Source: Azospirillum sp.
GTDB taxonomy: Bacteria; Pseudomonadota; Alphaproteobacteria; Azospirillales; Azospirillaceae
Assembly (NCBI GenBank): GCA_027486405.1
Contig: JAIXPD010000024.1
Coordinates: forward strand, 1-64,000
Direction of reading: 5' to 3'
DNA: 64,000 nt
The notes beneath the pieces were generated by a model. That model worked only from the letters and a program-made list of their open reading frames with translations. It was not told where the DNA came from and ran no database searches. The translations under genes were made by a program, and so were the position numbers. Below, in pieces: positions 16,729 to 26,217 of the stretch (its first letter is position 1; every line of letters starts with the position of its first letter).

Positions 16729-17750
16729 GCTTCAACCTCTTCGCAGCCGAAGAACTGGCCATTGAAAAGGCCCGCAAGCTGGGAGAGGCCTTGGCGGTCG
16801 TTGCGCCGGATTGCGTGGACGATTTCAACGAGTTGGTGCAGGCGTTCGAGCGCAGCACGCGCGAACAGCAACGTTTGGTTCGCGTCAGCGACCGGCTGCA
16901 AGCCCAGTTGGGCGCGGCCAATCAGGAGTTGGAGCGGCGGCGGCAAGAGGCGGAAACCGCGCTGTCCCATCTGCGCGACGCGCAGGAGGCGATCATCCAG
17001 GCCGAAAAGCTGGCCTCGCTGGGCGCGCTGGTGGCCGGGGTTGCCCATGAAATCAACACACCGGTCGGCATCGCCGTGTCCTGCGCCTCCCATCTCGCCG
17101 ACGCCACGCGGGATTTGCGGCGGTTGTCCGACGACGGCAGCATCAGCCGTGGCGATTTCGCCCGCTATCTGGCGACCGCCGGAGACACCGCCACCCTGAT
17201 TCTGACCAATTGCCAGCGCGCCGCCCAGTTGATCACCGGCTTCAAGCAGGTGGCGGTGGACCGGGCCAGCGCGGAGCGGCGGCGCTTCAACCTCGCCAAG
17301 ACCCTTCAGGAAACCCTGGCCAGCCTGCAACCCAAATTGCGCCCCTCGGGCCACACGGTGGCCGTGCTGTGTCCAGGATCGGTGGAGTTGGACAGCTTCC
17401 CCGGCGTCCTGTCGCAAATCCTGGCCAATCTGGTGATGAACGCCCTGACCCACGCCTTTCCCGATGGCCGGGCGGGGCATCTGGTGGTTGCGGTGGATCA
17501 GGTGGACACCGACATCATCCATCTCAGCTTTTCCGATGACGGCGTCGGCATGACGGAAGACAACCGTCTGCGGGTGTTCGAACCGTTTTTCACCACCCGG
17601 CGCGGCCGGGGCGGCACGGGGTTGGGGCTGCACATCGTCCACAATCTGGTGGTCGGCGCGTTGAAGGGCAGCATCAGCGTGCAAAGCGCGCCCGGGCAGG
17701 GGACCCGTTTCGACCTGAGCTTTCCCCGCCAAACGCCCGAGCGCGATTGA
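16725..17750 (+). CDS. Soluble sensor histidine kinase coupled to siaC
   Basis: 341 residues without membrane spans. An N-terminal helical/coiled-coil part (about 30-95) leads into HisKA with His108 in VAGVAHEINTPVG and an HATPase_c domain (N box ILANLVMNALTHA, G1 FSDDGVGM, G2 GGTGLGLHIV). The start overlaps the siaC stop by ATGA, so it is made in step with SiaC, and a partner-protein input through the coiled coil is a reasonable inference. The convergent OmpR-type regulator 44 bp downstream is the obvious candidate partner. Confidence 0.88.
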   Translation: MSFNLFAAEELAIEKARKLGEALAVVAPDCVDDFNELVQAFERSTREQQRLVRVSDRLQAQLGAANQELERRRQEAETALSHLRDAQEAIIQAEKLASLGALVAGVAHEINTPVGIAVSCASHLADATRDLRRLSDDGSISRGDFARYLATAGDTATLILTNCQRAAQLITGFKQVAVDRASAERRRFNLAKTLQETLASLQPKLRPSGHTVAVLCPGSVELDSFPGVLSQILANLVMNALTHAFPDGRAGHLVVAVDQVDTDIIHLSFSDDGVGMTEDNRLRVFEPFFTTRRGRGGTGLGLHIVHNLVVGALKGSISVQSAPGQGTRFDLSFPRQTPERD

Positions 17751-17794
17751 TCGGGGCGCACGGCGTGGCTTGAGACCCTGGCGGTGGCGGCGGG

Positions 17795-18538
17795 TCAGCC
17801 GCCGCCCAGCACCCGCACCGGGGCGGAAAAGACGTAACCCACTCCGTGAACCGATTTCAGCGGCGCGGCACCGCCGATGGCGGCCTCCACCTTGTGGCGC
17901 AACCGGCCGACCACCGTGTCGATGGACCGGTCCTCCGGGTTCCAACGGCGGTTGTAGAGGGCCTGGGAAATCTGGTCGCGCGTTGCCGGTTTGCGGGCCT
18001 GTCCGGCCAGCAGGCTGGTCAGCTTCATTTCCATGCTGGTCAGGCTGATGCGGACCCCCACCGGGCTGGTCAGCGACCATTCGGTCGGGTCGAGCGTCCA
18101 GCGCGGCTCATCCGTTTCGCCGTTGGTTTCGGGCGCGGATGGCGGCGACGCGGCGCTGTCGGTGGCGCGTTCGTTCAACCGGCGCAGCAGGGATTTGACC
18201 TGCGCCTCCAACTCGCGCAGTTCGACCGGCTTGACCAGATAGGCGTCGGCCCCGATCTCCAACCCAACCACCCGATCCACAGTGGTCCCGCGCGCCGTGA
18301 CCATGATGATGCCCACGCCATGCCCATCGCGCAGGCGCGAGGCGATCTTGAACCCATCCTCATCGGGCAGGTTGACGTCCAGCACGATGATGGACGCCGA
18401 CCGTTGGCTGAGCAGGCGGTCCATCTCCGCACCGTTGCGCGCGCCGACCGTATCGAACCCACAACCCACCAGATACTCGACCATGTCGGATCGCAGGGAA
18501 TTTTCGTCTTCGACCACGATGATCGTTGGCGTCGCCAT
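17795..18538 (-). CDS. OmpR/PhoB-type response regulator
   Basis: 247 residues: a receiver (about 5-120; VVEDE, phosphoacceptor Asp in IIVLDVNLP, VTARG, LVKPVEL) and a C-terminal winged-helix DNA-binding domain (about 145-235; DRSIDTVVGRLRHKVE and SVHGVGYVF are the typical Trans_reg_C signature). An AAGGA ribosome site lies 9 nt before ATG 18538; a second ATG six bases earlier is too close to it. It converges on the histidine kinase ending at 17750, so the two may form a two-component pair. Confidence 0.9.
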   Translation of the reverse strand: MATPTIIVVEDENSLRSDMVEYLVGCGFDTVGARNGAEMDRLLSQRSASIIVLDVNLPDEDGFKIASRLRDGHGVGIIMVTARGTTVDRVVGLEIGADAYLVKPVELRELEAQVKSLLRRLNERATDSAASPPSAPETNGETDEPRWTLDPTEWSLTSPVGVRISLTSMEMKLTSLLAGQARKPATRDQISQALYNRRWNPEDRSIDTVVGRLRHKVEAAIGGAAPLKSVHGVGYVFSAPVRVLGGG

Positions 18539-18728
18539 GCTCATATTTCCTTCTGCCACCCAACCGGGTGGAACATACTCTAGAATGACCTTGCTGCAAA
18601 ATGTATGAAATCGCATTGCGCCTCGACACAAAACGCCACAAACGGATGTGGCGTCGGCGTGTCTCGGCGGGAAGGACGATCCGGGATTTGGGGGCGTCGC
18701 GTCATCACCCGATTGGGTGAGGGGGGCA

Positions 18729-20285
18729 TCAGGGCGCGGGGGAGGCAAATCGGACGCGGAAGCCCAACAGCGTGATGTCGTCCCGTTGGCCCCGGCCCGC
18801 CTGGAAGCGATCAAGATCGTCTTCCAGCGTGGCCTTGATCGCGTCAAGCGGGCGGTCGGGATCCTGCGTCAACAGGTCGCGCAGGCGTTGTTTGCCAAAC
18901 CGGCGGCCGAACTCACCGCCATTCTGATCGGTCAACCCGTCCGTGGCGATGAAAACGCTCTGGCTGGCGTCGAGGGTGACGCTGCGGTTGGTGAAACACG
19001 GCGTTTGCGCGGCGGTGGACAGGCGGCGATAGCCCAGGCTGTCCCGGTCGGCGCGCAGTTCGGTCACGCCGTCGCGGCCGACGATCAACAGGGGAATGCG
19101 CGCGCCGGCGTAGGTCAGCCGCCCTTCCGCCGGAACGACGTGGCAGAGCGCCAGATCCAGGCCGTTGTCGAATCGTTGGGCCAGGGTGCGGGCCTCGCCA
19201 TCCTGATTCAGGGTGGTGCGCACCTTGGCGTCGACGGCGGCCAGAACCGCCGCCGGGTCTTCGGCCCCCAACGCGTCCAGCGCGTTGTTCAGCATGGCGC
19301 TGGCGGTCATCGTCATGAACGCGCCCGGCACGCCATGGCCGGTGCAGTCGGCCACGGCGATGACGAAACCGGTGGCGGTTGGCCGGTACAGATAGAAATC
19401 ACCGCTGACCACATCGCGCGGACGCCACAGCACGGTGTGGTCGCGCAACCCGTCCGACAGGCTGTCGTCGCTGGGCAGAATGGAGGATTGGATCAGTTGC
19501 GCGTAATTGATGCTGTCCATGATGGCGCGGTTGGTGGCCGCCAGCGCCTCCGTCCGTTCCTGGACGCGGGTTTCCAGGGTTTGGGTGTGGTCCTGGACCG
19601 TTTCGGCCATGCGGTTGAAGCTGTGGGCCAGCACCCCGATTTCGTCGGCGCGGGCGCTGTCGATCCGCGCGCCGTAATCGCCGCGCGCCATCGCGCGGGC
19701 CAGATGGGTCAGGCGTCGCAACGGGCGCAGGATGATGCGGTTCAGGGTCATGCCCAGCAGCCCGATGGCGCCGAGCAGCGACAGCAGCAAAAGCCCGACC
19801 ACCGGGACCAGGGCGTCCAAGGTCGCCTGCCATTCCTCGGCGGTTGAATAGACGATGTCCAGGCGGCCCACGGTTTCGCTGCGCCCGTCGCGGTCGCGCC
19901 GGACCACCGGGCGGTCAATGCGCAGGGTTGGGCTGGAGTCGGTGGCGGCGGTTGCGCTGGCGCGCGCCAACGGGGTTGGGCGCGTCACTTCATAGACGGC
20001 GATGTCACGGATGGCCGGATCGCGCGCCAGCAGCGCGTCGATGGTGGATTGCACCGACCGTGAATCCAGCTCCCACACCGCGCCGCTCAGCGCGTCGGCC
20101 TGGGTTGCGGCCACCAGTTCGGCCCGGCGCAGCAGATCGGCGTGGCGTTGGTCGCGCACGATGTGGGCCGACACGGCGACCGCGACCAGACCGATGGTCA
20201 CGGTGGCGGTCAGCATCGTGACGCTGACCTGCGCCAGCAGCGAACGGCCCCACCGGAACGGCGCGCGGGGAAGGGGGCTGGTCAT
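18729..20285 (-). CDS. SiaA-like membrane PP2C phosphatase (HAMP - SpoIIE domain)
   Basis: 518 residues: membrane span 16-41, periplasmic sensor about 42-157, span 158-180, HAMP 181-235, coiled coil, and a SpoIIE/PP2C phosphatase domain (about 266-515) with metal-binding VVSGDFY (292-298) and VADCTGHGVPGAFMTM (311 onward). SiaA of Pseudomonas has this layout and dephosphorylates SiaC. Its start overlaps the stop of the upstream periplasmic binding-protein gene by 4 bp, suggesting that the binding protein feeds its sensor domain. No periplasmic domain family was recognised. Confidence 0.85.
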   Translation of the reverse strand: MTSPLPRAPFRWGRSLLAQVSVTMLTATVTIGLVAVAVSAHIVRDQRHADLLRRAELVAATQADALSGAVWELDSRSVQSTIDALLARDPAIRDIAVYEVTRPTPLARASATAATDSSPTLRIDRPVVRRDRDGRSETVGRLDIVYSTAEEWQATLDALVPVVGLLLLSLLGAIGLLGMTLNRIILRPLRRLTHLARAMARGDYGARIDSARADEIGVLAHSFNRMAETVQDHTQTLETRVQERTEALAATNRAIMDSINYAQLIQSSILPSDDSLSDGLRDHTVLWRPRDVVSGDFYLYRPTATGFVIAVADCTGHGVPGAFMTMTASAMLNNALDALGAEDPAAVLAAVDAKVRTTLNQDGEARTLAQRFDNGLDLALCHVVPAEGRLTYAGARIPLLIVGRDGVTELRADRDSLGYRRLSTAAQTPCFTNRSVTLDASQSVFIATDGLTDQNGGEFGRRFGKQRLRDLLTQDPDRPLDAIKATLEDDLDRFQAGRGQRDDITLLGFRVRFASPAP

Positions 20286-21106
20286 CGGTTGGGTCCGTGG
20301 CTGGTGTCCGTGATGCCGCTGGCGCGCCACAGCGCCGCCAACGCACCGGTGGACTCGAGGCGATCAAGCAGGGCGTTCATCCACGCCACCGAAATCGGCG
20401 CGCCGCGCCGGATCAGGATGGTGTGTTCGTAAATCTGGTCGGTCCGCTCCGACACCAGGATCTTGGGGGCGATGTCGGGGTTGGCGCGCAGGAACCGGTT
20501 CAGGAAAGACCGGGTGACGATGGCGAGCGTCGCCCGCCCGGCCACCACGTTGCGGACATTGCCCTCGTGCGTCATCGTCACCCGCATCCGGTACCGGCGT
20601 TCCAACTCCGCCGGATCGGCGTTGTATCCGGCAAAGGCGTAATGGAAACCGAGGCGACCGAGAATCGTCTTGCCGTCCAGACGGTTGAAAAAGGATTGGT
20701 CGATGTCGGGGGCGGCCTTGGCCACGAACACCTCGGCGTCTTGCAGGAAAACCCGCGTGGCGTCCACCGGGTGGTTTTGCCACCCCCAGGCAAGGCTTTC
20801 GAAGGCGATCATGTCGAACCGCCCCTGCTCCATATCCTCGTACCGCCGCTGGGGCGAGGTGGGAACCAGAACGAACCGCAGCTCGTCTTGCGACGCGTTC
20901 AGCACCTCCAGAAAGGCGGCGGTCACGCCCGGTTCCGCGTCCGATACATAGGGTGGGAATTCATACGCGCCGACCTTGACCAGGGTGGCCGCGCGCGCGC
21001 CGCCGCACAGGACCACGGCCGGTCCCGCCAGCGTCAGCAGGGCGGTGGTCAAGGCAGCGGACAGGGAGAGGGACAGCGCTGCGCGGCGGGTGGATCGGCC
21101 CGACAT
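20282..21106 (-). CDS. Periplasmic solute-binding protein (SBP_bac_3-like) coupled to the phosphatase
   Basis: 274 residues with a long signal peptide ending near ARA (about 38-39), then a family-3 type bilobed binding fold: VGAYEFPPYVS at the start of lobe 1, a hinge around GWQNHPVDATRVF, and lobe 2 ending near WRASGIT. No transporter permease or ATPase is beside it; the only partner is the coupled SiaA-like phosphatase, so it is more likely a sensory binding protein than a transporter part. The start has a GAGAGGG ribosome site. The ligand is unknown. Confidence 0.82.
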   Translation of the reverse strand: MSGRSTRRAALSLSLSAALTTALLTLAGPAVVLCGGARAATLVKVGAYEFPPYVSDAEPGVTAAFLEVLNASQDELRFVLVPTSPQRRYEDMEQGRFDMIAFESLAWGWQNHPVDATRVFLQDAEVFVAKAAPDIDQSFFNRLDGKTILGRLGFHYAFAGYNADPAELERRYRMRVTMTHEGNVRNVVAGRATLAIVTRSFLNRFLRANPDIAPKILVSERTDQIYEHTILIRRGAPISVAWMNALLDRLESTGALAALWRASGITDTSHGPNR

Positions 21107-21355
21107 TCTGCCCTCTCAACGCCATGGGTTGCTGTTTGGTCCAACACTCTAAACCGTTGGAGCAAAGGGCTGCAACGTGGCAAGGCCCGTATCGCGCGCG
21201 GCGCATGGCCGGAATGCACCGGGTGGCTGATTGTCATGATTGCGGATCGTGTTGCCCGAACGCGTCGCATCGGCCAGTATGGCACCCCACACGGATGATG
21301 GGGCTTCTGGGGTCCGGCCTTTGGGCAACCCCTTACGGAAAAGGATCTTTTCACC

Positions 21356-22180
21356 ATGGCCGAGGCCGCCGCGACGGCGCCCGCCCTCTGTCTGGAGGGC
21401 GTGACCTGCACCTTTCCATCCCCCGACGGGCGGGGGCGCACCTACACCGCCGTGCAGAACGCCAGCTTCACCGTGGCGGCGGGGGAGTTCGTGTCCATCG
21501 TCGGGCCGACCGGCAGCGGCAAATCGACTTTGCTGAACGTCGCCGCCGGTCTGCTGCGGCCCAGCGCCGGGCGGGCCTTGAGCTTTGGCCAGCCGGTGAC
21601 GGGCATCAACCCGCAGGCGGGTTACATGTTCCAGGCCGAAGCGTTGATGCCGTGGAAATCGGCGCTGGAGAACGTCGCCGCCGGTCTGGAGTTTCGCGGC
21701 GTGCCCAAGCGCGAGGCGCTGGACCGCGCCGGTCCCTGGCTGGCCCGCGTCGGGCTGGAGGGGTTTGGCGACCGCTTTCCGCATCAATTGTCGGGCGGGA
21801 TGCGCAAGCGTGTGGCGCTGGCCCAAACCCTGATCGTCGATCCCAAGATTGTGCTGATGGACGAGCCGTTTTCCGCGCTCGACATCCAGACCCGGCAGAT
21901 GATGGAAAACGAGCTGCTCGATTTGTGGGCGGCGGATCGCAAATCGGTGGTCTTCATCACCCACGATCTGGAGGAGGCCATCGCCATGTCCGACCGCGTG
22001 CTGGTGCTGTCCGCCGGGCCGGGGTCGCGCCTGATCGGCGAATACAGGATCACGCTGGACCGCCCGCGCGACGTGGCGGAAATCCGCATGACCCCGCAGT
22101 TCCTGGCCCTGCACAAGGAGATCTGGGGCCAACTGCGCGACGAAGTGCTGAAGGGCTACGCCCAGACCAAGCTGCGGTGA
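21356..22180 (+). CDS. ABC transporter ATPase, nitrate/sulfonate/taurine type
   Basis: 274-residue ATPase of the SsuB/TauB/NrtD group. Walker A is GPTGSGKST, Q-loop YMFQAEALMPW, signature LSGGMRKRVALAQ, Walker B VLMDEPFSALD and switch His in ITHDLEEA. It heads a complete importer with the permease (22188) and binding protein (23042). Substrate cannot be fixed from the ATPase. Confidence 0.94.
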   Translation: MAEAAATAPALCLEGVTCTFPSPDGRGRTYTAVQNASFTVAAGEFVSIVGPTGSGKSTLLNVAAGLLRPSAGRALSFGQPVTGINPQAGYMFQAEALMPWKSALENVAAGLEFRGVPKREALDRAGPWLARVGLEGFGDRFPHQLSGGMRKRVALAQTLIVDPKIVLMDEPFSALDIQTRQMMENELLDLWAADRKSVVFITHDLEEAIAMSDRVLVLSAGPGSRLIGEYRITLDRPRDVAEIRMTPQFLALHKEIWGQLRDEVLKGYAQTKLR

Positions 22181-22187
22181 CGACATC

Positions 22188-22988
22188 ATGAGATCCCACG
22201 CCAAGCGCCTGCCGAGTCGCCCGATCATCCTGCTGTTGCAGGTCGGGGTTCTGGTTGGTTTTTTCCTGCTGTGGCACGTGCTGACCGTGACCACCAACCT
22301 GCTCAGCCCGTTCTTTTTCGGCACGCCGCTGGCGGTGCTGGAGCGGACGTTCAAGGATTTCGCCTCGGGGGCCATCTGGTACCATCTGGGCATCACGCTG
22401 CTGGAAACGGCGCTGGCCTTTGGCATCGGCACGGTGGCGGGCATCGCCTTCGGCTTCTGGTTCGCCCGCGCGCCGTTGGTGTCGGTGGTGTTCGACCCCT
22501 ACATCAAGGCGGTCAACGCGCTGCCGCGCGTGGTGCTCGCCCCGATCTTCGCCCTGTGGCTGGGCTTGGGCATCTGGTCCAAGGTGGCGCTGGGGGTGAC
22601 GCTGGTGTTCTTCATCGTCTTCTTCAACGTCTACCAGGGCGTGAAGGAGGTCAGCCCGGTGGTGCTGGCCAACGCCCGCATGCTGGGGGCCAACTCCCGC
22701 GACCTGTTCCGCCACGTCTATCTGCCCTCGGCCCTGTCCTGGGTCTTTTCCTCGCTGCACACCGCCGTTGGCTTCGCCATGGTCGGCGCGGTGGTGGGGG
22801 AGTATCTGGGATCCTCCGCCGGATTGGGCTACCGCATCCATCAGGCCGAAGGCGTGTTCGACACGGTCGGCGTGTTTTCCGGAATGCTGGTCCTGACCAT
22901 CTTCGTCGTCGCCATCGACACGGTGGTGACGGTTGTCGAAAAGCGTTTGCTGCACTGGCGTCCGCAAGAGGCGCAAACCACCCACTGA
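22188..22988 (+). CDS. ABC transporter permease, SsuC/TauC type
   Basis: 266 residues with about six membrane spans, beginning near ILLLQVGVLVGFFLLWHVLT (about 14-35). The EAA-like cytoplasmic loop for ATPase contact is around ANARMLGANSRDLFRHVYLPSA (about 160-185). It lies 7 bp after the ATPase stop and is followed by the binding protein; the three form one importer. Confidence 0.93.
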   Translation: MRSHAKRLPSRPIILLLQVGVLVGFFLLWHVLTVTTNLLSPFFFGTPLAVLERTFKDFASGAIWYHLGITLLETALAFGIGTVAGIAFGFWFARAPLVSVVFDPYIKAVNALPRVVLAPIFALWLGLGIWSKVALGVTLVFFIVFFNVYQGVKEVSPVVLANARMLGANSRDLFRHVYLPSALSWVFSSLHTAVGFAMVGAVVGEYLGSSAGLGYRIHQAEGVFDTVGVFSGMLVLTIFVVAIDTVVTVVEKRLLHWRPQEAQTTH

Positions 22989-23041
22989 CGCCACCCACTC
23001 ACTCGCTGTTGTCGATCCAATTTCGTCGGGAGAATCGCCTT

Positions 23042-24067
23042 ATGGGACTGAAGGCACTGATCGCCGCCGCCGTCGTCGCGCTGGCCCTGGGGGCGGGCGC
23101 AACGGCCAACGCGCAGGCGTTGGAAAAGAAAGAGCTGAAGATCGCCGTTGGCGGCAAGCCGCTGCTCTATTATCTGCCGCTGACTCTGGCCGAACGGCTG
23201 GGCTATTTCAAAGAGGCCGGGTTGACCGTCGAAATCAGCGATTTCGGCGGCGGGGCCAAGAGCCTGCAAGCCTTGGTCGGGGGTTCGGCGGACGTCGTCA
23301 CCGGGGCCTATGACCACACCATCCAGATGCAGGCCAAGGGCCAGAGCATCGTCGGCGTCACCCAGCTCGGCCGTTTCCCCGGCATCGTTCTGGCCTCCGT
23401 CAAGAAGGCCGGGGCCATCACCTCGATCAAGGATCTGAAGGGCAAGAAGATCGGCGTCACCGCCCCCGGTTCCTCCACCAACTTCATGGTCAACTATCTG
23501 TTGGCCAAGGAAGGGATGAAGCCGGAGGACGTGTCGATCATCGGTGTCGGCGGCGGACCCAGCGCGGTGGCGGCGATCAAGCGCGGCGACATCGACGCCA
23601 TTTCCAACCTCGATCCGGTCATCAGCCAGGCCGAGGCCGACGGCGACATCACCGTGATCGCCGACACCCGCACCGAAAAGGGCACGCTGGACGTCTATGG
23701 CGGGCCGTACCCGGCGGCGGTGCTCTACACGACGGCGGCCTTCATCCAGGCCAACCCGAAGACCACGCAGGCGCTGTCCGACATCTTCGTGAAAACCATG
23801 CTGTGGCTGAACAAGGCCAGCACGGAAGACGTGTTGAAGGTGCTGCCGGAGGAGTATTTCCTCGGCAACAAGACGCTCTACGCCCAGGCGTTCGAGCATT
23901 CCAAGCCGACCTACTCCCCCGATGGCCGTTTCACCAAGGACGGGGCCGAGGCGGCGCTGAAGGTGCTGAAGGCGTTTGACCCGGCGGTGGCCTCCGCCAA
24001 CATCGACCTGTCGAAGACCTACACCAACCAGTATGTCGAAGAGTCGTTGAAGCGCTTGGCGAAGTAA
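23042..24067 (+). CDS. ABC transporter periplasmic binding protein, NitT/TauT type
   Basis: 341 residues with a cleavable signal peptide (about 1-25, ending ANAQA) and the NMT1/SsuA-like fold: YYLPLTLAERLGYFKEAGL, the anion-binding GGAKSLQALVGGSADVV, and GKKIGVTAPGSSTNFM. This class carries sulfonates, nitrate, taurine or thiamine precursors; no motif here distinguishes them. The open frame runs upstream to 22271 but that part is a shadow of the permease. A strong hairpin follows the stop. Confidence 0.92.
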   Translation: MGLKALIAAAVVALALGAGATANAQALEKKELKIAVGGKPLLYYLPLTLAERLGYFKEAGLTVEISDFGGGAKSLQALVGGSADVVTGAYDHTIQMQAKGQSIVGVTQLGRFPGIVLASVKKAGAITSIKDLKGKKIGVTAPGSSTNFMVNYLLAKEGMKPEDVSIIGVGGGPSAVAAIKRGDIDAISNLDPVISQAEADGDITVIADTRTEKGTLDVYGGPYPAAVLYTTAAFIQANPKTTQALSDIFVKTMLWLNKASTEDVLKVLPEEYFLGNKTLYAQAFEHSKPTYSPDGRFTKDGAEAALKVLKAFDPAVASANIDLSKTYTNQYVEESLKRLAK

Positions 24068-24073
24068 GACAGC

Positions 24074-24133
24074 CCACAAACGACCAGGGCGCGGCGCGGG
24101 ATGTCCCCACGCCGCGCCCTGTTCCGTTTGTGG
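24074..24133 (+). terminator. Long nested hairpin after the ABC importer
   Basis: An outer perfect repeat CCACAAACG/CGTTTGTGG (24074-24082 and 24125-24133) encloses a 12-bp perfect stem CAGGGCGCGGCG/CGCCGCGCCCTG (24085-24096 and 24110-24121). It sits between the stop of the binding-protein gene and the end of the convergent oxidase subunit gene, so it may end transcription from both sides. There is no T-run. Confidence 0.7.
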
Positions 24134-24143
24134 ACCGCTGCGG

Positions 24144-24290
24144 TTACAGCAGGAAGATCGCCATCAGAACCAGAAGGCCAATCACGCCAACGGTGCTGAT
24201 CTTCACGAACTGCGTGAAGGCATGCCAATCTTGCATATGTTCGCGCACCAGCTCATCGCTGACCGGATGAGAGGAACCAGCCGCCGCCAT
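24144..24290 (-). CDS. aa3-type cytochrome c oxidase subunit IV (small)
   Basis: 48 residues: a short hydrophilic head, HMQDWHAFTQFVKISTVG, and one C-terminal membrane span ending LLVLMAIFLL. This matches the bacterial aa3 oxidase subunit IV pattern, a single-helix subunit packed against the oxidase core. ATG 24290 is chosen; the frame extends to 24473 but without family character. It stands apart from the other oxidase genes, which is usual for this subunit. Confidence 0.8.
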   Translation of the reverse strand: MAAAGSSHPVSDELVREHMQDWHAFTQFVKISTVGVIGLLVLMAIFLL

Positions 24291-24399
24291 CTCGGAAACC
24301 CCCTGATTGGTTGATGCTGCCGACAATTCTGCCAGTGAACGGACGAAGCGCAACAAAAACCAACCAGGCCGATCATCTTTTGTGGCTTCCCCCCACGGC

Positions 24400-25065
24400 T
24401 CACGCCGTGGGCGGGTTGAGGATGGAGGGCGGAGCCACGGACGCGCCGTCGATCCGCACCCGTTCGCCGTCAACGCGGGCGCGCCCTTGCGCGATCAAGC
24501 GGACGGCGTGGGGGTAGAGCGCGTGTTCCGATTCGAGAACACGGTCGGCGAGGCTGTGGGAATCGTCGTCGGGCAGCACCGGAACCGCCGCCTGGGCGAC
24601 GATCGGCCCGACATCCATCTCCACCCGCACGTAATGGACGGTGCAGCCGTGGAAACGAACCCCGGCCTGCAACGCCCGCTCGTGCGTGTCCAACCCCTTG
24701 AAGGAGGGCAGCAGCGACGGGTGGATGTTGATGAGCGCGTCGTGCCAGAGCGAGACGAACAGCGGCGACAGCAGCCGCATGAAGCCCGCCAGACAGACGA
24801 GCTGAACGCCCGCCTGCCGCAGTTGGGCGTCCATCGCGGTTTCGAACGCCGCCTTGTCGCCGGGGAAATCCCGGTGGCTGACCACGGCGGTCGGGATGCC
24901 CGCCTTGGCCGCGCGTTCCAACCCGAAGGCGTCGGCCTTGTTCGACAGGACCAGCGCGATCTCCGCCGGGAAATCCGGGGCGGCGCAAGCGTCGATCAAC
25001 GCCTGCAAATTGCTGCCCCGGCCCGAAATGAGAACGCCCAGCTTCAGCTTGGCGGTGGCGGTCAT
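24400..25065 (-). CDS. purN: Phosphoribosylglycinamide formyltransferase
   Basis: 221 residues. Converts GAR to FGAR with 10-formyl-THF in purine synthesis. Motifs are the phosphate loop [14 protein letters not shown], the catalytic region [12 protein letters not shown] (catalytic His), and [12 protein letters not shown] with the catalytic Asp. The ATG overlaps the purM stop (ATGA), so the two are translationally coupled. Confidence 0.96.
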   Translation of the reverse strand: MTATAKLKLGVLISGRGSNLQALIDACAAPDFPAEIALVLSNKADAFGLERAAKAGIPTAVVSHRDFPGDKAAFETAMDAQLRQAGVQLVCLAGFMRLLSPLFVSLWHDALINIHPSLLPSFKGLDTHERALQAGVRFHGCTVHYVRVEMDVGPIVAQAAVPVLPDDDSHSLADRVLESEHALYPHAVRLIAQGRARVDGERVRIDGASVAPPSILNPPTA

Positions 25066-26120
25066 GCCCAGGCCGCGTCCATGCCGGTGACGGTGACGCG
25101 GGCCTCACCCTCCTGCAACGCGGTGACGGTGCCGACGGTGCAAACCGTCTCGCCGCCCTCGGTCAGGATGTCGATCGCCTGTTGCGCCTTGTCCGCCGGA
25201 ACGACCACGACCATGCCGAGACCGACGTTGAAGGTGCGGGCCATTTCGAACGGGGCGATTCCGCCCGTCTTCATCAGCCAGGAAAAGACCGGGGGCAGGG
25301 TCCAGGCGCTGGCGTCCAGCGTCACGCCCAGCCCGTCGGGCAGCACGCGCGGAATGTTTTCGATCAGGCCGCCGCCGGTGATGTGGGCCATCGCCCGCAC
25401 CGTGCCCGCGCGCACCGCCTTCAATGTGCTCTTGACATAGATGCGCGTCGGGGTCAGCAGGGCTTCGCCCAGCGTCTTGCCCGCGTCCCACGGACAGGCC
25501 GAGTCGTAGCCGAGGCCGGAGACGTCCACCAGCTTGCGCACCAGCGAATAGCCGTTGGAGTGCACGCCGCTCGACGCCAGACCGAGCACGACGTCGCCCG
25601 CCTGCACGGTGGAGCCGGTGAGCGCCTGTTCCCGTTCGACCGCGCCGACGGAGAAGCCCGCCAGATCGTAATCGCCTTCGGAATACATGCCCGGCATTTC
25701 GGCGGTTTCACCGCCGACCAGCGCGCAGCCCGCCTGACGGCAGCCTTCCGCAATGCCGGACACGATGGCGCGGCCAGCGGCCACGTCAAGCTTACCGGTG
25801 GCGTAATAATCCAGGAACAGGAGCGGTTCCGCGCCCTGCACGACCAGATCGTTCACGCACATAGCCACGAGGTCGATCCCGACCGTGTCGTGGCGGTTGG
25901 CCAAAATCGCGACCTTCAGCTTCGTGCCGACGCCATCGGTGGTGGCGACGAGAAGCGGATCCTGGTAGCCAGCGGCGCGCAGGTCAAACAGAGCGCCGAA
26001 GCCGCCCAGACCCGCGTCGGAGCCGGAACGCGCGGTGGAGCGGGCAAGAGGCTTGATCGCTTCGACAAGCGCGTTGCCCGCATCGATGTCCACACCAGCC
26101 TGCTTATAGGCGTCGGACAT
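25062..26120 (-). CDS. purM: Phosphoribosylformylglycinamidine cyclo-ligase (AIR synthetase)
   Basis: 352 residues. ATP-dependent closure of FGAM to AIR. N-terminal [19 protein letters not shown] and the core [21 protein letters not shown], and [11 protein letters not shown] are textbook PurM. It is the first gene of the purM-purN pair and is divergent from the DUF2066 gene, with 97 bp between for promoters. Confidence 0.97.
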   Translation of the reverse strand: MSDAYKQAGVDIDAGNALVEAIKPLARSTARSGSDAGLGGFGALFDLRAAGYQDPLLVATTDGVGTKLKVAILANRHDTVGIDLVAMCVNDLVVQGAEPLLFLDYYATGKLDVAAGRAIVSGIAEGCRQAGCALVGGETAEMPGMYSEGDYDLAGFSVGAVEREQALTGSTVQAGDVVLGLASSGVHSNGYSLVRKLVDVSGLGYDSACPWDAGKTLGEALLTPTRIYVKSTLKAVRAGTVRAMAHITGGGLIENIPRVLPDGLGVTLDASAWTLPPVFSWLMKTGGIAPFEMARTFNVGLGMVVVVPADKAQQAIDILTEGGETVCTVGTVTALQEGEARVTVTGMDAAWA

Positions 26121-26217
26121 GTTATAGGACTGGGTGCTGATGGTATCCTCGTCTGGGCTGAGCTATATACCGGGCCGTTGGCTCGGGCCGAACATACTCG
26201 AATCGGAAGGCATTGCA

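Noticed and set aside
24290..24473. Longer N-terminus of the oxidase subunit IV gene
   Set aside because: The extension is Arg/Pro-rich and unlike the family, and would run into purN's end.
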